A DNA stretch of 36,653 bases. It comes from JAGTVB01 sp964624765. Lineage in GTDB: Bacteria; Pseudomonadota; Gammaproteobacteria; HK1. The position numbers and the translations under genes were made by a program. A model generated the notes under the pieces. The model ran no database searches. It worked only from the letters and a program-made list of their open reading frames with translations, and was not told where the DNA came from. How positions within the stretch are numbered: position 1 is the stretch's first letter; each line of letters opens with the position of its first letter. Shown in pieces: positions 25,998-34,240 of this stretch. The stretch lies in contig CAZUZO010000013.1 in the NCBI GenBank assembly GCA_964624765.1, positions 1-36,653 of the forward strand, written 5' to 3'.

Positions 25998-26137
25998 GAG
26001 GTTGTGAAAAACCGTAGCGAGCAGCCCGAGAGCAAGGCGGACGGCGCGAAGCCGAGAGACATATCAGATAGATAGGCGAGGAGCGAGCACCGCCCAACGG
26101 CGCTATCGGGTAGCGCAGCAGGTCTTTTCACAAGCTC
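25998..26137 (+). repeat. Family A MITE-like element (complete copy) with target duplication
   Basis: A 140-bp element with terminal inverted repeats (gaggttgtgaaaa on the left, cttttcacaagctc on the right). It is flanked on both sides by the direct repeat GATGA (25993-25997 and 26138-26142), which fits a 5-bp target duplication made on insertion. No transposase is encoded, so it needs one in trans. It is in the same orientation as 1-59 and 8278-8416. Confidence 0.88.
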
Positions 26138-26241
26138 GATGAGGTGAGCCTCGAAGTTGAAGCCCGGTCTTTCGTAACGAAGCAAGGTGAGTCTTCTTCG
26201 TCTGACCAGCGGAGTGGCTTGCCGACGCGCAAAGCGGCGAA

Positions 26242-27138
26242 TTATTCACCCATGAGTCGCCGCTTTGCTTCCTGGTATTTGGCGGCGGTCTGCGTGATGA
26301 CCGATTCCGGGAGTCGTGGTGCGGGCTCTCGCTTGTTCCATCCCACTGATTCCAAATAATCGCGTACGAATTGCTTATCAAAGCTCGGCGGACTGCTCCC
26401 TGGCTGATAGCCCTCAGCGGGCCAGAAGCGGGACGAATCAGGCGTGAGCAGTTCATCGATCAGGTACAGCTGCCCGTGCTCATCGACGCCAAACTCGAGC
26501 TTGGTATCGGCGATGATGATGCCGCACTGCGCGGCTCGCGCCGCCGCCTCACGATATATCCGCAAACTCACTGAGCGTATTGCTGTCGCCAGCTCACGCC
26601 CGATCCGGTCGATCATCTGGTCGAAGGAGATGTTCTCATCGTGCGCCCCAGAGGGCGCCTTGGTAGAGGGGGTAAAAATAGGCTCAGGCAACTGCGCCGC
26701 CTCAAGCAAGCCCCGGGGGAGTCGGATGCCGCAGACAGCGCGCGTTGCCAGGTAATCCCGCCAACCCGAACCGACGAGATAACCGCGAACGATCGCCTCC
26801 ACGGGGAGGGCATCGAGTCGTCGCACCACCACGGCTCGACCTTCCAGAGCCCGCCGCTCACTGGCACGCGGCAGCACCTCCTCAAGCGGGAGTGAAGACC
26901 GGTGGTTAGGCACGATATCGCGGGTCCTATCGAACCAGAAATCCGCTAGGGCAGTGAGCACGACCCCCTTTCCTGGGATCGCGTCGGGTAGCACCACATC
27001 GAAGGCCGACAACCGATCCGTCGCAACCATCAGGAGATACTCATGATCCACGGTATAGATATCTCTCACCTTGCCGCGACGGAACACCGGCAAGCTCTCT
27101 AGCTTGCTTTCGAATAGGATCCTATCCTTCTCGCTCAC
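26242..27138 (-). CDS. purC: Phosphoribosylaminoimidazole-succinocarboxamide synthase (SAICAR synthetase)
   Basis: A 298-residue enzyme of purine synthesis, joining CAIR with aspartate using ATP. Motifs are RRGKVRDIYTVD, VATDRLSAFDVVLPDAIPGK, VEAIVRGYLVGSGWRDY and ADTKLEFGVDE. I chose the GTG at 27138 because aaggagg lies just upstream and VSEKDRILFESKL fits the family. An open frame extending to 27225 is not family-like. It is divergent from speD and convergent with the glycolysis run across the family A element. Confidence 0.95.
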   Translation of the reverse strand: MSEKDRILFESKLESLPVFRRGKVRDIYTVDHEYLLMVATDRLSAFDVVLPDAIPGKGVVLTALADFWFDRTRDIVPNHRSSLPLEEVLPRASERRALEGRAVVVRRLDALPVEAIVRGYLVGSGWRDYLATRAVCGIRLPRGLLEAAQLPEPIFTPSTKAPSGAHDENISFDQMIDRIGRELATAIRSVSLRIYREAAARAAQCGIIIADTKLEFGVDEHGQLYLIDELLTPDSSRFWPAEGYQPGSSPPSFDKQFVRDYLESVGWNKREPAPRLPESVITQTAAKYQEAKRRLMGE

Positions 27139-27334
27139 CGTCCCTCCTTTCACTCCGGGATCACACGTTTCTCGCGCAACGAGCCTTGAGGAACAGTTAT
27201 AACCCAGCCCGGCCGTGCCCAGCAACGCGACTTAACACGCCGAAAACAGCCCTGCAGCGAGTGAAATGCGCACCGAAATCCGGCATAATTGCGTGCTTTG
27301 TTCGGCTGTGGGGCTCTTCCAAAGGGAAGTCAAC

Positions 27335-28165
27335 ATGGATGCTTCGCGTAAAAAGCTCAAGCTCGAAGGCTTCAATAATCTCACCAAGGCCTTCAGCTTT
27401 AACATCTACGACGTGTGTTACGCACAAACCTTGGCGCAGCGTCGCGAATACATCAAGTACATCGATGAGGCCTACAACGCCCAACGCCTGACTCGAATCC
27501 TCACCGATGTCGCTGACATCGTCGGCGCCACGGTGCTCAACATTGCTCACCAGGATTATCATCCCCAGGGGGCAAGTGCCACGATGTTGATCGCCGAAGA
27601 GGTCGTGCTCGCCGGGGAACCCAAGAACAATAAGCCCCTAACGCTCACGGCGGTCAATGACGTCGTCCTGGCGCATCTCGATAAGAGCCATATCGCCGTT
27701 CACACCTACCCGGAAAGCCATCCACGCAACGGTATCAGCACCTTTCGCGCCGACATCGACGTGGTGACCTGCGGCTATATCTCACCGCTCAAGGCCCTCG
27801 ACTACCTGATCAAGAGCTTTGAGTCTGACATTGTCATCATGGACTATCGAGTGCGCGGCTTCACGCGCGACATTACCGGCCACAAACACTTTCTCGATCA
27901 CCAGATCGCGTCCATTCAGGATTTCATCGGCCATGACACCAAGAAACGCTACCACATGGTGGATGTGAACCTACCTCAGGAGAAGATGTTCCATACCAAG
28001 ATGATGCTAAAAGGTGTGGAGCTGGATAATTATCTGTTCGCCATCAACGAGCAAGATCTCTCCCACGAAACGCGGCGTCGCATCAAAGAAGAGCTACAGC
28101 AAGAGATCGAGGAAATCTTCTACGGTTGGAATTTCTGCCATCCATGGAATGAGTGCACTGACTAG
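27335..28165 (+). CDS. speD: S-adenosylmethionine decarboxylase proenzyme (SpeD, E. coli type)
   Basis: A 276-residue proenzyme that cuts itself to make a pyruvoyl group. The cleavage site is between K117 and S118 in AHLDKSHIAVHTYPESHP. S118 becomes the pyruvoyl. The product, decarboxylated SAM, is used for spermidine. speE is not adjacent. I chose the ATG at 27335, preceded by aaaggg, because MDASRKKLKLEGFNNLT matches the E. coli-type N-terminus. An open frame from 27266 is not family-like. It is divergent from purC and convergent with the ubiI-like gene. Confidence 0.95.
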   Translation: MDASRKKLKLEGFNNLTKAFSFNIYDVCYAQTLAQRREYIKYIDEAYNAQRLTRILTDVADIVGATVLNIAHQDYHPQGASATMLIAEEVVLAGEPKNNKPLTLTAVNDVVLAHLDKSHIAVHTYPESHPRNGISTFRADIDVVTCGYISPLKALDYLIKSFESDIVIMDYRVRGFTRDITGHKHFLDHQIASIQDFIGHDTKKRYHMVDVNLPQEKMFHTKMMLKGVELDNYLFAINEQDLSHETRRRIKEELQQEIEEIFYGWNFCHPWNECTD

Positions 28166-28306
28166 AGCACGGGGACACTGGGAAAGCCCTGCAAGAAACC
28201 GTGGGAAGCTGTCATAAGTCGGCTCCGGCTCCCCTGGCGTTGCCCGGTAGCGAGTCCTTCTGCGCCTCGCTCCGGCCCCACTCGCCACACCTCTTGTGAC
28301 CGCTTG

Positions 28307-29530
28307 TTAGCACCACGAGGCCCCGCGCGCCGCCTCGGGCAGATCTCCGACCCGGCCCATCGCATAAAGCATGATCAGGCGTTTGACGGGCGCGATGCCA
28401 TCGGTAATCTGCAATCCCACATTGCGGGCCACCTGCAGGGGACGCAAGCGGCTACCAAACAGCCAGTGCAAACTATCCATCGCCCCTTGCATCGACAAGT
28501 TGTGTCCCTTCCGCCAGCGCTCATAGCGACGCAGATTCAGGAACGTGCCGAAATCTCTCGCCCCCGTTCGAGCCCCTTCGATGACCTCCGCCAGAGTCGC
28601 CGCGTCCAAAAACCCCAGGTTTACCCCCTGGCCCGCCAGGGGGTGAATGGTGTGCGCGGCATCTCCGATCAAGGCAACACGGTGTTGTACGTATCGATGG
28701 GCTCGCACCGAACGCAATGGGAACGCCGCACGCTGACCCACCCAAGGGATGGCCCCCAGCCTCGAATTAAACGCCTGAGCAAGCTCCATGGCAAACTGCT
28801 CCGCGGGCATGCGGCTGAGCTCTACCGCAGCAGCGGAAGTCGTCGACCAGACGATCGAGCTGTAGTTCTCTGGCAGTGGCAGAAAGGCCAGTGGCCCGGA
28901 AGGCAAGAACCGTTGCCAAGCCGTTTCTTGGTGAGGACGCTCGGTTCGCACGGTAGCCACCAATGCCTGCTGGCCATAACCGTGCACTGTGCTGAGGATC
29001 CCGACCCGGCGTCGGATCTTGGACTCGGCGCCATCGGCTCCTACCACCAAGGACGCCTTGAGCTTCACGCCTTCACATTCGATGCGAACGCACTCAGGCT
29101 CGATGCTGAGCCGGCGTACTCGCGCCGGCCGAAACCACGTCACACCCGGCAACGTTTCGATCCGTGCCTCCAGCCCTGCCTGGATCACGCGGTTTTCGAC
29201 GATGTAGCCGAGATGGGATTCACCCACATCGGCGCTATCGAAATGAATACCCCTCCCGCCAACGGCATCCCAAACGTGCATCTCACGAAAGGGAGCCATG
29301 CGGCGTTGCAGCATATGCTCCCAGACACCGAAAGACCGCAGTATACGTTCCGAAGCCAGGGTCACAGCGCTCACTCTGAAATGGTAGGCCGAATCGCCGA
29401 GCAGGTCCTCCCATGGGCGCTGCTCGACCAGGGCAACCTGCACTCCCACTTTCCCTAAGCCGCATGCAAGGGCAGCACCCACCATACCCCCGCCGACGAT
29501 CGCCACATCGCATGAGATGCTGTCCTTCAT
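28307..29530 (-). CDS. UbiI/UbiF-like FAD-dependent aromatic hydroxylase of ubiquinone synthesis
   Basis: A 407-residue flavoprotein monooxygenase of the UbiH/COQ6 family. The N-terminal FAD motif is VAIVGGGMVGAALACGLGK, the middle DG motif is VVGADGAESKIRRR, and the late GD motif is VALIGDAAHTIHPLAGQGVN. It adds a hydroxyl group to the ubiquinone ring. Position after pepP and ubiH suggests UbiI (VisC, C5 hydroxylation), but UbiF cannot be excluded. 42 bases separate it from ubiH on the same strand. Probably membrane-associated in the Ubi complex. Confidence 0.87.
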   Translation of the reverse strand: MKDSISCDVAIVGGGMVGAALACGLGKVGVQVALVEQRPWEDLLGDSAYHFRVSAVTLASERILRSFGVWEHMLQRRMAPFREMHVWDAVGGRGIHFDSADVGESHLGYIVENRVIQAGLEARIETLPGVTWFRPARVRRLSIEPECVRIECEGVKLKASLVVGADGAESKIRRRVGILSTVHGYGQQALVATVRTERPHQETAWQRFLPSGPLAFLPLPENYSSIVWSTTSAAAVELSRMPAEQFAMELAQAFNSRLGAIPWVGQRAAFPLRSVRAHRYVQHRVALIGDAAHTIHPLAGQGVNLGFLDAATLAEVIEGARTGARDFGTFLNLRRYERWRKGHNLSMQGAMDSLHWLFGSRLRPLQVARNVGLQITDGIAPVKRLIMLYAMGRVGDLPEAARGASWC

Positions 29531-29572
29531 TTTGATTTTCCTGCCACCCGGTGTTAGGTAAGCGCGGCTAGG

Positions 29573-30814
29573 CTAGGGTGTTAGCCCTCTGGAGAGCCGC
29601 ACTTGCCGCCCAGACAACCCCATGGCTCGACGCGCCAGACCATGCTTTACGCACGGCAACAGATCGGTCCCCAGCAGTCCCAAACCACGTAGCCCAGAGA
29701 ACCACTTGGAACGAACGGAGAACACCCTCGCCAAGAGATCGGTGAAAAGCGTCACACTGCGTTGATCATCTCGCCGCGCGTCCAGATAACGCTGTAACAC
29801 GGTGTGCGATCCCAGGTCTTGGCCGCCTGTTCGGGCCGCTACCAGCACTTGTGCGAGAGCCGCCGCGTCACGCAACCCTAGATTAAATCCCTGGGCGGCG
29901 ATCGGGTGAAGGGTGTGCGCAGCATTCCCGATCACCACTGCGCGCGAAGAAACTTGAACCTTCGAGGACACCAAGCGAAGCGGGTACTGAACCCGGTGCC
30001 CCGCGTGCACAAAACGCCCCAGTCGGGATCCGAATACTTCGCCTAACGCTTCCAGGAACGGGGCTTCGTCGAGATCGAGAAGGGTTTCGGACGCCTCCGA
30101 CGGCAGCGTCCAGATCAATCCGCACTGGCGCTGCTTGAGGGGCAGAAGCGCGACAGTTCCGCGATCGCTGAACCGCTCATAGGCGACACCTCCATGGTCG
30201 ATGGTTGACGTGACTTGGGTGGCAATCGCGCTTTCGCCATAGTCGCGTTCAACCGCGCCAAGGCCCAACAGATCGCGAACCGTGGAGCGTGCCCCATCGG
30301 CCGCCACTACCAGCCGTGCAGCGATAGTTGGGTTAGCCCCTGCCCCCTGCAACCCGATCCGAATTCTTTCAGCTTCAGCGAAAACACCGACCACCCGCGC
30401 CGGAGACATCAACTTAAGCCCATGATGCGCTGCAAGGCCCAGCCTGAGCGCTTCTCCGAGCGCACGCGCCTGGGTGACAAAGCCCAGGGCTGGGACACCT
30501 TCATCCGCGGCCCGAAACCGAGTCACACCGAACTGACCTCGTTCGGACACGTGGACTTCCCGAATCGGACTGACGAGATCAGCCAGATGCGACCAGAGTC
30601 CAAGGCTCTCGAGAATCTGTTGGCTGCCAAGGGACAGAGCCAGAGAGCGATCGTCGTAACTCGATGGTTCCCTATCCAACGGCACGGCCTCCGCCATCCC
30701 GACTCTTAGCGTTGCTCCAGCGAGGGCACAGGCGAGGCTCGCCCCCACCAGTCCTCCGCCGACCACCAATACATCCAGGTCGTCTTGTACCCTGTCAGCG
30801 CTCCCCAGACCCAT
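29573..30814 (-). CDS. ubiH: 2-octaprenyl-6-methoxyphenol hydroxylase
   Basis: A 413-residue FAD-dependent hydroxylase. FAD motifs are VLVVGGGLVGASLACALAG, VVAADGARSTVRDLLG and VVIGNAAHTLHPIAAQGFN. The Asn in GNAAHTLHP, where most relatives have Asp, is as in many UbiH proteins. I chose the ATG at 30814 because aggaaggggg lies just upstream. A GTG in frame at 30832 is possible. It overlaps the pepP 3' end by 20 bases, so the two genes are probably translationally linked. UbiH rather than UbiI is assigned by gene order (pepP-ubiH-ubiI) and sequence feel. Confidence 0.85.
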   Translation of the reverse strand: MGLGSADRVQDDLDVLVVGGGLVGASLACALAGATLRVGMAEAVPLDREPSSYDDRSLALSLGSQQILESLGLWSHLADLVSPIREVHVSERGQFGVTRFRAADEGVPALGFVTQARALGEALRLGLAAHHGLKLMSPARVVGVFAEAERIRIGLQGAGANPTIAARLVVAADGARSTVRDLLGLGAVERDYGESAIATQVTSTIDHGGVAYERFSDRGTVALLPLKQRQCGLIWTLPSEASETLLDLDEAPFLEALGEVFGSRLGRFVHAGHRVQYPLRLVSSKVQVSSRAVVIGNAAHTLHPIAAQGFNLGLRDAAALAQVLVAARTGGQDLGSHTVLQRYLDARRDDQRSVTLFTDLLARVFSVRSKWFSGLRGLGLLGTDLLPCVKHGLARRAMGLSGRQVRLSRGLTP

Positions 30815-32144
30815 TGAGCCCCCTTCCTGCACTTCCCACCAATGCCTCTATCGCTTCGACGCTCTTCGGGACCTCTGCGGTGAGAACCTCTGAGCCCTGC
30901 TCGGTCACCAACACATCATCCTCGATACGCACCCCGATGTTCCACCATTTCTTGGGCAGGCCAGCATCGCCGCCGCGGATGTAAAGTCCCGGCTCGATGG
31001 TGGTCACCATGCCCGGCTCAAACACCCGCCACTCATCGGCGACTTTGTAGTCGCCCACGTCATGCACATCCATCCCTAACCAATGACCGGTGCGGTGCAT
31101 ATAAAATGGCTTATAGCGTTCTTTCTTGATGAGGGTACTGAGTCGCCCTTTCAACAGCCCTAACTGCAGGAGTCCCTCTGTCAAGACGCGTACCGCGGCC
31201 TCATGAGGGGTCTGCCAAGGGTTGCCCGGACGAACCTGGGCGATCGCCTCGTGCTGGGCCTGCAACACCAGTTCATAGATCGCTTTCTGCACCGGCGTGA
31301 AGCGGCCATTGACTGGAAACGTGCGGGTAATATCCGCCGCGTAATACTCGTACTCCGCCCCCGCGTCGATCAACAGCAGGTCGCCCGATTTCAGCACGCC
31401 ATTATTGGCCGTGTAATGCAATGTACAGCTATTAGCCCCTGCCGCAACGATGGAGGGATACGCAGGCGCGCGGCTCCCACCCCGCATGAACTCGTAGATC
31501 AACTCCGCTTCAATCTCAAACTCCCGCATACCCGGTCGGCAAATCGCCATCGCTCGGCGGTGCGCCTGAGCACTGATGGCCATCGCCTTGCGCATCAAGC
31601 GCAACTCGCTCTTCGATTTAAAAAGGCGTAGCTCATGCAACACATGGTCCAATGCCACGAACTCCGCCGGCGGGACAACGCCGGTCCGCGCTCGGCCGCG
31701 AAGTTGGTTCAGCCACCCCAGCACCTGTTGGTCAAACTCGGGGTTGTAGCCCAGGGCATAAAACACCCGCTCACGGCCCTCCATGAGCCCCGGCACGATA
31801 TCATCCACGTCACCGATGGGGAAAGCGTCGTCGGCCTGGTAGTGCCGGCAGGCACCCTCCAAACCGGCACGCGCTCCATCCCACAGCTCCTTTTCAGGAT
31901 CCCGTTCGCGACAGAAAAGCAGGTATTCCCCTTGTTTGCGTCCAGGAACCAGCACCGCCACCGCCTCGGGCTCAGGAAAACCTGTCAGATAGTAGAAGTC
32001 ACTGTCGGGACGAAAGGGAAACTCGACATCACGATTGCGCGCCCGCACCGACGCCGCAGGCAAAATGGCGATGGCGTCATCCCCCATGGCTTCCGTGAGC
32101 CGCTTGCGACGCCTGGCAAACTCCTTCTTTTCCATTCTTGCCAT
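30795..32144 (-). CDS. pepP: Xaa-Pro aminopeptidase P
   Basis: A 449-residue metallopeptidase (M24B) that removes N-terminal residues linked to proline. The N-terminal domain (EFPFRPDSDFYYLTGFPEPEA split by the family's F-Y region) is typical of PepP. The metal ligands are two Asp (LLIDAGAEYEYYAADITR), His in HRTGHWLGMDVHDVG, and Glu in TTIEPGLY and VRIEDDV. The start is among ATGs at 32150, 32144 and 32135. I chose 32144, with gaag a few bases upstream. The frame is open to 32216. It lies between a decayed ygfB and ubiH. Confidence 0.92.
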   Translation of the reverse strand: MARMEKKEFARRRKRLTEAMGDDAIAILPAASVRARNRDVEFPFRPDSDFYYLTGFPEPEAVAVLVPGRKQGEYLLFCRERDPEKELWDGARAGLEGACRHYQADDAFPIGDVDDIVPGLMEGRERVFYALGYNPEFDQQVLGWLNQLRGRARTGVVPPAEFVALDHVLHELRLFKSKSELRLMRKAMAISAQAHRRAMAICRPGMREFEIEAELIYEFMRGGSRAPAYPSIVAAGANSCTLHYTANNGVLKSGDLLLIDAGAEYEYYAADITRTFPVNGRFTPVQKAIYELVLQAQHEAIAQVRPGNPWQTPHEAAVRVLTEGLLQLGLLKGRLSTLIKKERYKPFYMHRTGHWLGMDVHDVGDYKVADEWRVFEPGMVTTIEPGLYIRGGDAGLPKKWWNIGVRIEDDVLVTEQGSEVLTAEVPKSVEAIEALVGSAGRGLNGSGER

Positions 32145-32227
32145 AACCATCTTCGATTCTGAGCGATGCCCCGTGCCCTGTGGCTGGCATGCTAACATGA
32201 GCCCTCGAAATACCAATAATCCTTGAA

Positions 32228-32428
32228 TTACAACAGCTTCTGAGCCTGTAATTCCTCTCTGATGATGAGCGTCGCCACCCGAAGATACTCCACAAGCTCC
32301 GCATACGCCACCTCACTTTCCTCTTCATCAGCGCAAGCGTCGGCATCCACGCGTGAGAGCTCCGACATGTCCTGCAAGATTTCCCGGATATCTGGAGCAG
32401 ATGACCAACGCGCCGCGGCCCATTTCAC
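32228..32428 (-). pseudogene. ygfB: Remnant of UPF0149 family gene ygfB (C-terminal part only)
   Basis: The 66-codon frame ends like YgfB/UPF0149 proteins: PDIREILQDMSELSRVDADA followed by an acidic stretch and AYAELVEYLRVATLIIREEL. A full member has about 170-190 residues, so the first two thirds are missing. A stop lies three codons before the frame. In another frame just upstream (about 32430-32480) WAGVEGVIGSC resembles the family's W-G-F-L-G segment, so a frameshift is likely. The rest upstream meets the divergent zapB-like gene. Its place before pepP is the normal ygfB position in gammaproteobacteria. Confidence 0.7.
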
Positions 32429-32591
32429 ACGATCCTATCACCCCCTCGACACCTGCCCAAGCCAAAGCGCGCGGCGCTTGACGACCTGGACCCGGTGATA
32501 CCATTGACCCCTGGAAGGTTCCGCCTCTATATTCAAACCTATTATCCGTCGCCCACGATAGTACCGGCGTCCAGTGCGCAACGAGTAACCG

Positions 32592-32807
32592 ATGACAATG
32601 GAAAAAATAGACTTGGAGTCGTTGGAGGATCGCATCGATGCCCTCATCCAAGCGTGTGAGGCGCTGCGCGCAGAGAACCGCGCGTTGCGCGAGCAACAGG
32701 CCCACTTGATTACTGAGCGCGCCGCGCTGATCGAGAAGTCAGAACTCGCCCGTAGCCGGGTCGAAGCCATGATCGCCCGTCTCAAAGCCATGGAGATCAG
32801 CTCATGA
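32592..32807 (+). CDS. ZapB-like coiled-coil protein (TIGR02449-type)
   Basis: A 71-residue protein that is one continuous coiled coil, with heptads through LESLEDRIDALIQACEALR and ENRALREQQAHLITERAAL. Small proteins of this kind lie directly before zapA in many gammaproteobacteria and resemble ZapB, a cell-division factor. The start is ATG 32592 or 32598. It overlaps zapA by ATGA (32804-32807), so the two are probably co-translated. Divergent from the ygfB remnant. Confidence 0.8.
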   Translation: MTMEKIDLESLEDRIDALIQACEALRAENRALREQQAHLITERAALIEKSELARSRVEAMIARLKAMEISS

Positions 32808-33124
32808 GCGAACACCCGGTACCTGTCAGCATTCAGATTTTAGACAAAGAGTACCGGATCTCCTGCGCTCCGCAGGAGCGTGACGCGCTGATTCAGTCGG
32901 CCCGGATCTTAAACATGAAAATGCGTGAGGTACGCGATAGCGGGAAAGTGCTTGGGAGCGAACGCATTGCCGTCATGACAGCCCTCAATATCATCCACGA
33001 ATGCCTGCTGAGTGCACACGCCCACGACGAGCACATTCGAGATCTCAGCCGCGGCGTCGAGCGTTTAAAGCAGAAGATCGACACCGCCATCGGTCGACGA
33101 GAGCAGCAAGAAACGCTAGACTAA
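32804..33124 (+). CDS. zapA: Cell division protein ZapA
   Basis: A 106-residue protein that binds and bundles FtsZ at the division ring. It begins VSIQILDKEYRISCAPQERD, the typical ZapA head domain with the EYRI-C-P pattern. The C-terminal half (about 60-100) is a coiled coil for dimerisation. It overlaps the zapB-like gene and is followed 5 bases later by 6S RNA, the standard gammaproteobacterial order zapA-ssrS-fau. Confidence 0.93.
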   Translation: MSEHPVPVSIQILDKEYRISCAPQERDALIQSARILNMKMREVRDSGKVLGSERIAVMTALNIIHECLLSAHAHDEHIRDLSRGVERLKQKIDTAIGRREQQETLD

Positions 33125-33129
33125 GGAAC

Positions 33130-33320
33130 GGTGCTCCCTGTGGTGTTCGCAGATGGGCTACGTAATCACTTGAGCCTAAATTGTCACCCTAGGGAACCGG
33201 CTCTCAAGGTTGGTGTGCATGTCCGTCGTCTCTACGGAAAGCCTGATACCTCGAACCATGTTCCCACGTGAGCCGTATGGTTCAAGGGTCAAGTCCAAGT
33301 CGGCACAAACGGGGAGCACC
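33130..33320 (+). ncRNA. ssrS: 6S RNA
   Basis: The locus right after zapA and the sequence both match 6S RNA, which binds sigma-70 RNA polymerase and mimics an open promoter. The ends pair (ggtgctccc with gggagcacc). Blocks shared with E. coli 6S include gtgttcgcagatggg, acttgagcc, ggttggtgtgcatg, agcctgatac and tggttcaagggt. Length is about 191 bases against 184 in E. coli. The exact mature ends are estimated from the closing stem. No own promoter was identified, and it may be processed from a zapA transcript. The family B element separates it from fau. Confidence 0.93.
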
Positions 33321-33347
33321 ATCTGGGGTGTCTCATATTCTCCTAAG

Positions 33348-33562
33348 AAGCTGTTTTAAAAATGTCGCGAGCGCCGGCAGAGCAAGGCGCACGGCGGTGA
33401 CAAAATCGTCGGGAACGATTTTGAACAGCGTTAAGCTGGCCCCGAAGGGGCGAGCCCCAAGGATGGGGCGAGTAACAACCGCAGTGTACAAGGGAGTACA
33501 TGAGGATTCTGAGCCGCCGCGCAACGCAGCTATGGCAAGCGCAGCAGTTTTCAAAACAGCTT
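33348..33562 (+). repeat. Family B MITE-like element (complete copy) with target duplication
   Basis: A 215-bp element with short terminal inverted repeats (aagctgtttt on the left, aaaacagctt on the right). CTAAG stands on both sides (33343-33347 and 33563-33567), a 5-bp target duplication. Its interior holds three hairpins: aaatcgt-cgggaa-cgattt, ggccccgaaggggc and gccccaaggatggggc. There is no transposase. It is about 85% identical by eye to 36500-36653. It carries an aagggag Shine-Dalgarno and an ATG at 33500 that read out into fau. Confidence 0.87.
33490..33502 (+). promoter_or_regulatory. Element-borne Shine-Dalgarno and start codon for fau
   Basis: aagggag (33490-33496) stands 3 bases before ATG 33500, inside the family B element. 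The frame runs without a stop out of the element into fau. This decides the start I give, although a native ATG at 33602 remains possible. Confidence 0.55.
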
Positions 33563-34192
33563 CTAAGCTGTGACACGCCCCGTTACGAGCTTCGCCGCCA
33601 TATGCGGCATCTCCGGCGAAGCCTTCCCCTCTCTCAGCGGGTCGCGCTGGCAAACCGGCTCGCTCGCCATCTGGTGGCTTGCGTGCACTTGAGACGCAGC
33701 CAACGCATCGGCTGCTATCTTGCCCAAGATGGTGAGATGGATCTCACACCGCTCATGAAACGCCTCCGGGGTATGGGAAAGCAACTCTACCTGCCGGTGT
33801 TGTCCGGCGCCCAGCTCTCGTTCTTGCCGTTTGATGCCCAAACACCCCTGGTCAAAAACCGCTTCGGCATTCTGGAGCCTCATGTTCCCCCGAGCACCCG
33901 GTGCCCCCCGCGGGCCCTGGATCTGGTGCTAACCCCACTGGTGGCGTTCGATGACCAAGGACGGCGGCTCGGTATGGGAGGCGGCTACTACGACCGAACC
34001 TTTGCCTACCTTCTCCATCGACGGCATTGGCAACGTCCACGCCTCATCGGCATCGCCTATCAACTGCAACGCGTAGCCACCTTGAGGAGTCGCGAATGGG
34101 ACGTGCCTGTGCACGGCATCGGCACCGAGCGTGGCCTGCGGTTCTTTGCCGCCCGTGCCGGCGAGCCTCTCACCAACAGGTACAGTGGGTAA
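33500..34192 (+). CDS. fau: 5-formyltetrahydrofolate cyclo-ligase, possibly with an element-derived N-terminus
   Basis: An ATP-dependent enzyme converting 5-formyl-THF to 5,10-methenyl-THF. The family region begins RRHMRHLRRSLPLSQ (about residue 32), and the catalytic loop is LGMGGGYYDRTF. The reading frame begins inside the family B element with a good ribosome site, so the first 21 or so residues are element-encoded. The native protein may start at M35 (33602), which aligns with E. coli YgfA (MIRQRRRAL) but has no ribosome site. Without the element, an in-frame GTG at 33328 would give MSHILLSCDTPRYE. The long form has 230 residues. It follows 6S RNA as in relatives. Confidence 0.85.
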   Translation: MRILSRRATQLWQAQQFSKQLLSCDTPRYELRRHMRHLRRSLPLSQRVALANRLARHLVACVHLRRSQRIGCYLAQDGEMDLTPLMKRLRGMGKQLYLPVLSGAQLSFLPFDAQTPLVKNRFGILEPHVPPSTRCPPRALDLVLTPLVAFDDQGRRLGMGGGYYDRTFAYLLHRRHWQRPRLIGIAYQLQRVATLRSREWDVPVHGIGTERGLRFFAARAGEPLTNRYSG

Positions 34193-34220
34193 TGAGCGTA
34201 GCCGCGCGCGTCCTGTCGCG

Positions 34221-34240
34221 AGCCACGGTCGTGGCTTTGT
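34221..34240 (+). terminator. Weak candidate terminator after fau
   Basis: agccac (34221-34226) and gtggct (34231-34236) form a 6-bp stem around ggtc and are followed by ttgt. The T-run is poor. It lies 29 bases after the fau stop codon. Confidence 0.3.

Noticed and set aside
27226..27334. Longer starts for purC and speD
   Set aside because: The frames stay open upstream, but the extra residues are unlike the families, and strong ribosome sites precede the shorter starts at 27138 and 27335.
33268..33573. 101-codon frame across the 6S RNA end and family B element
   Set aside because: It begins inside 6S RNA and is made mostly of element sequence, so it is better explained as a by-product of the insertion.
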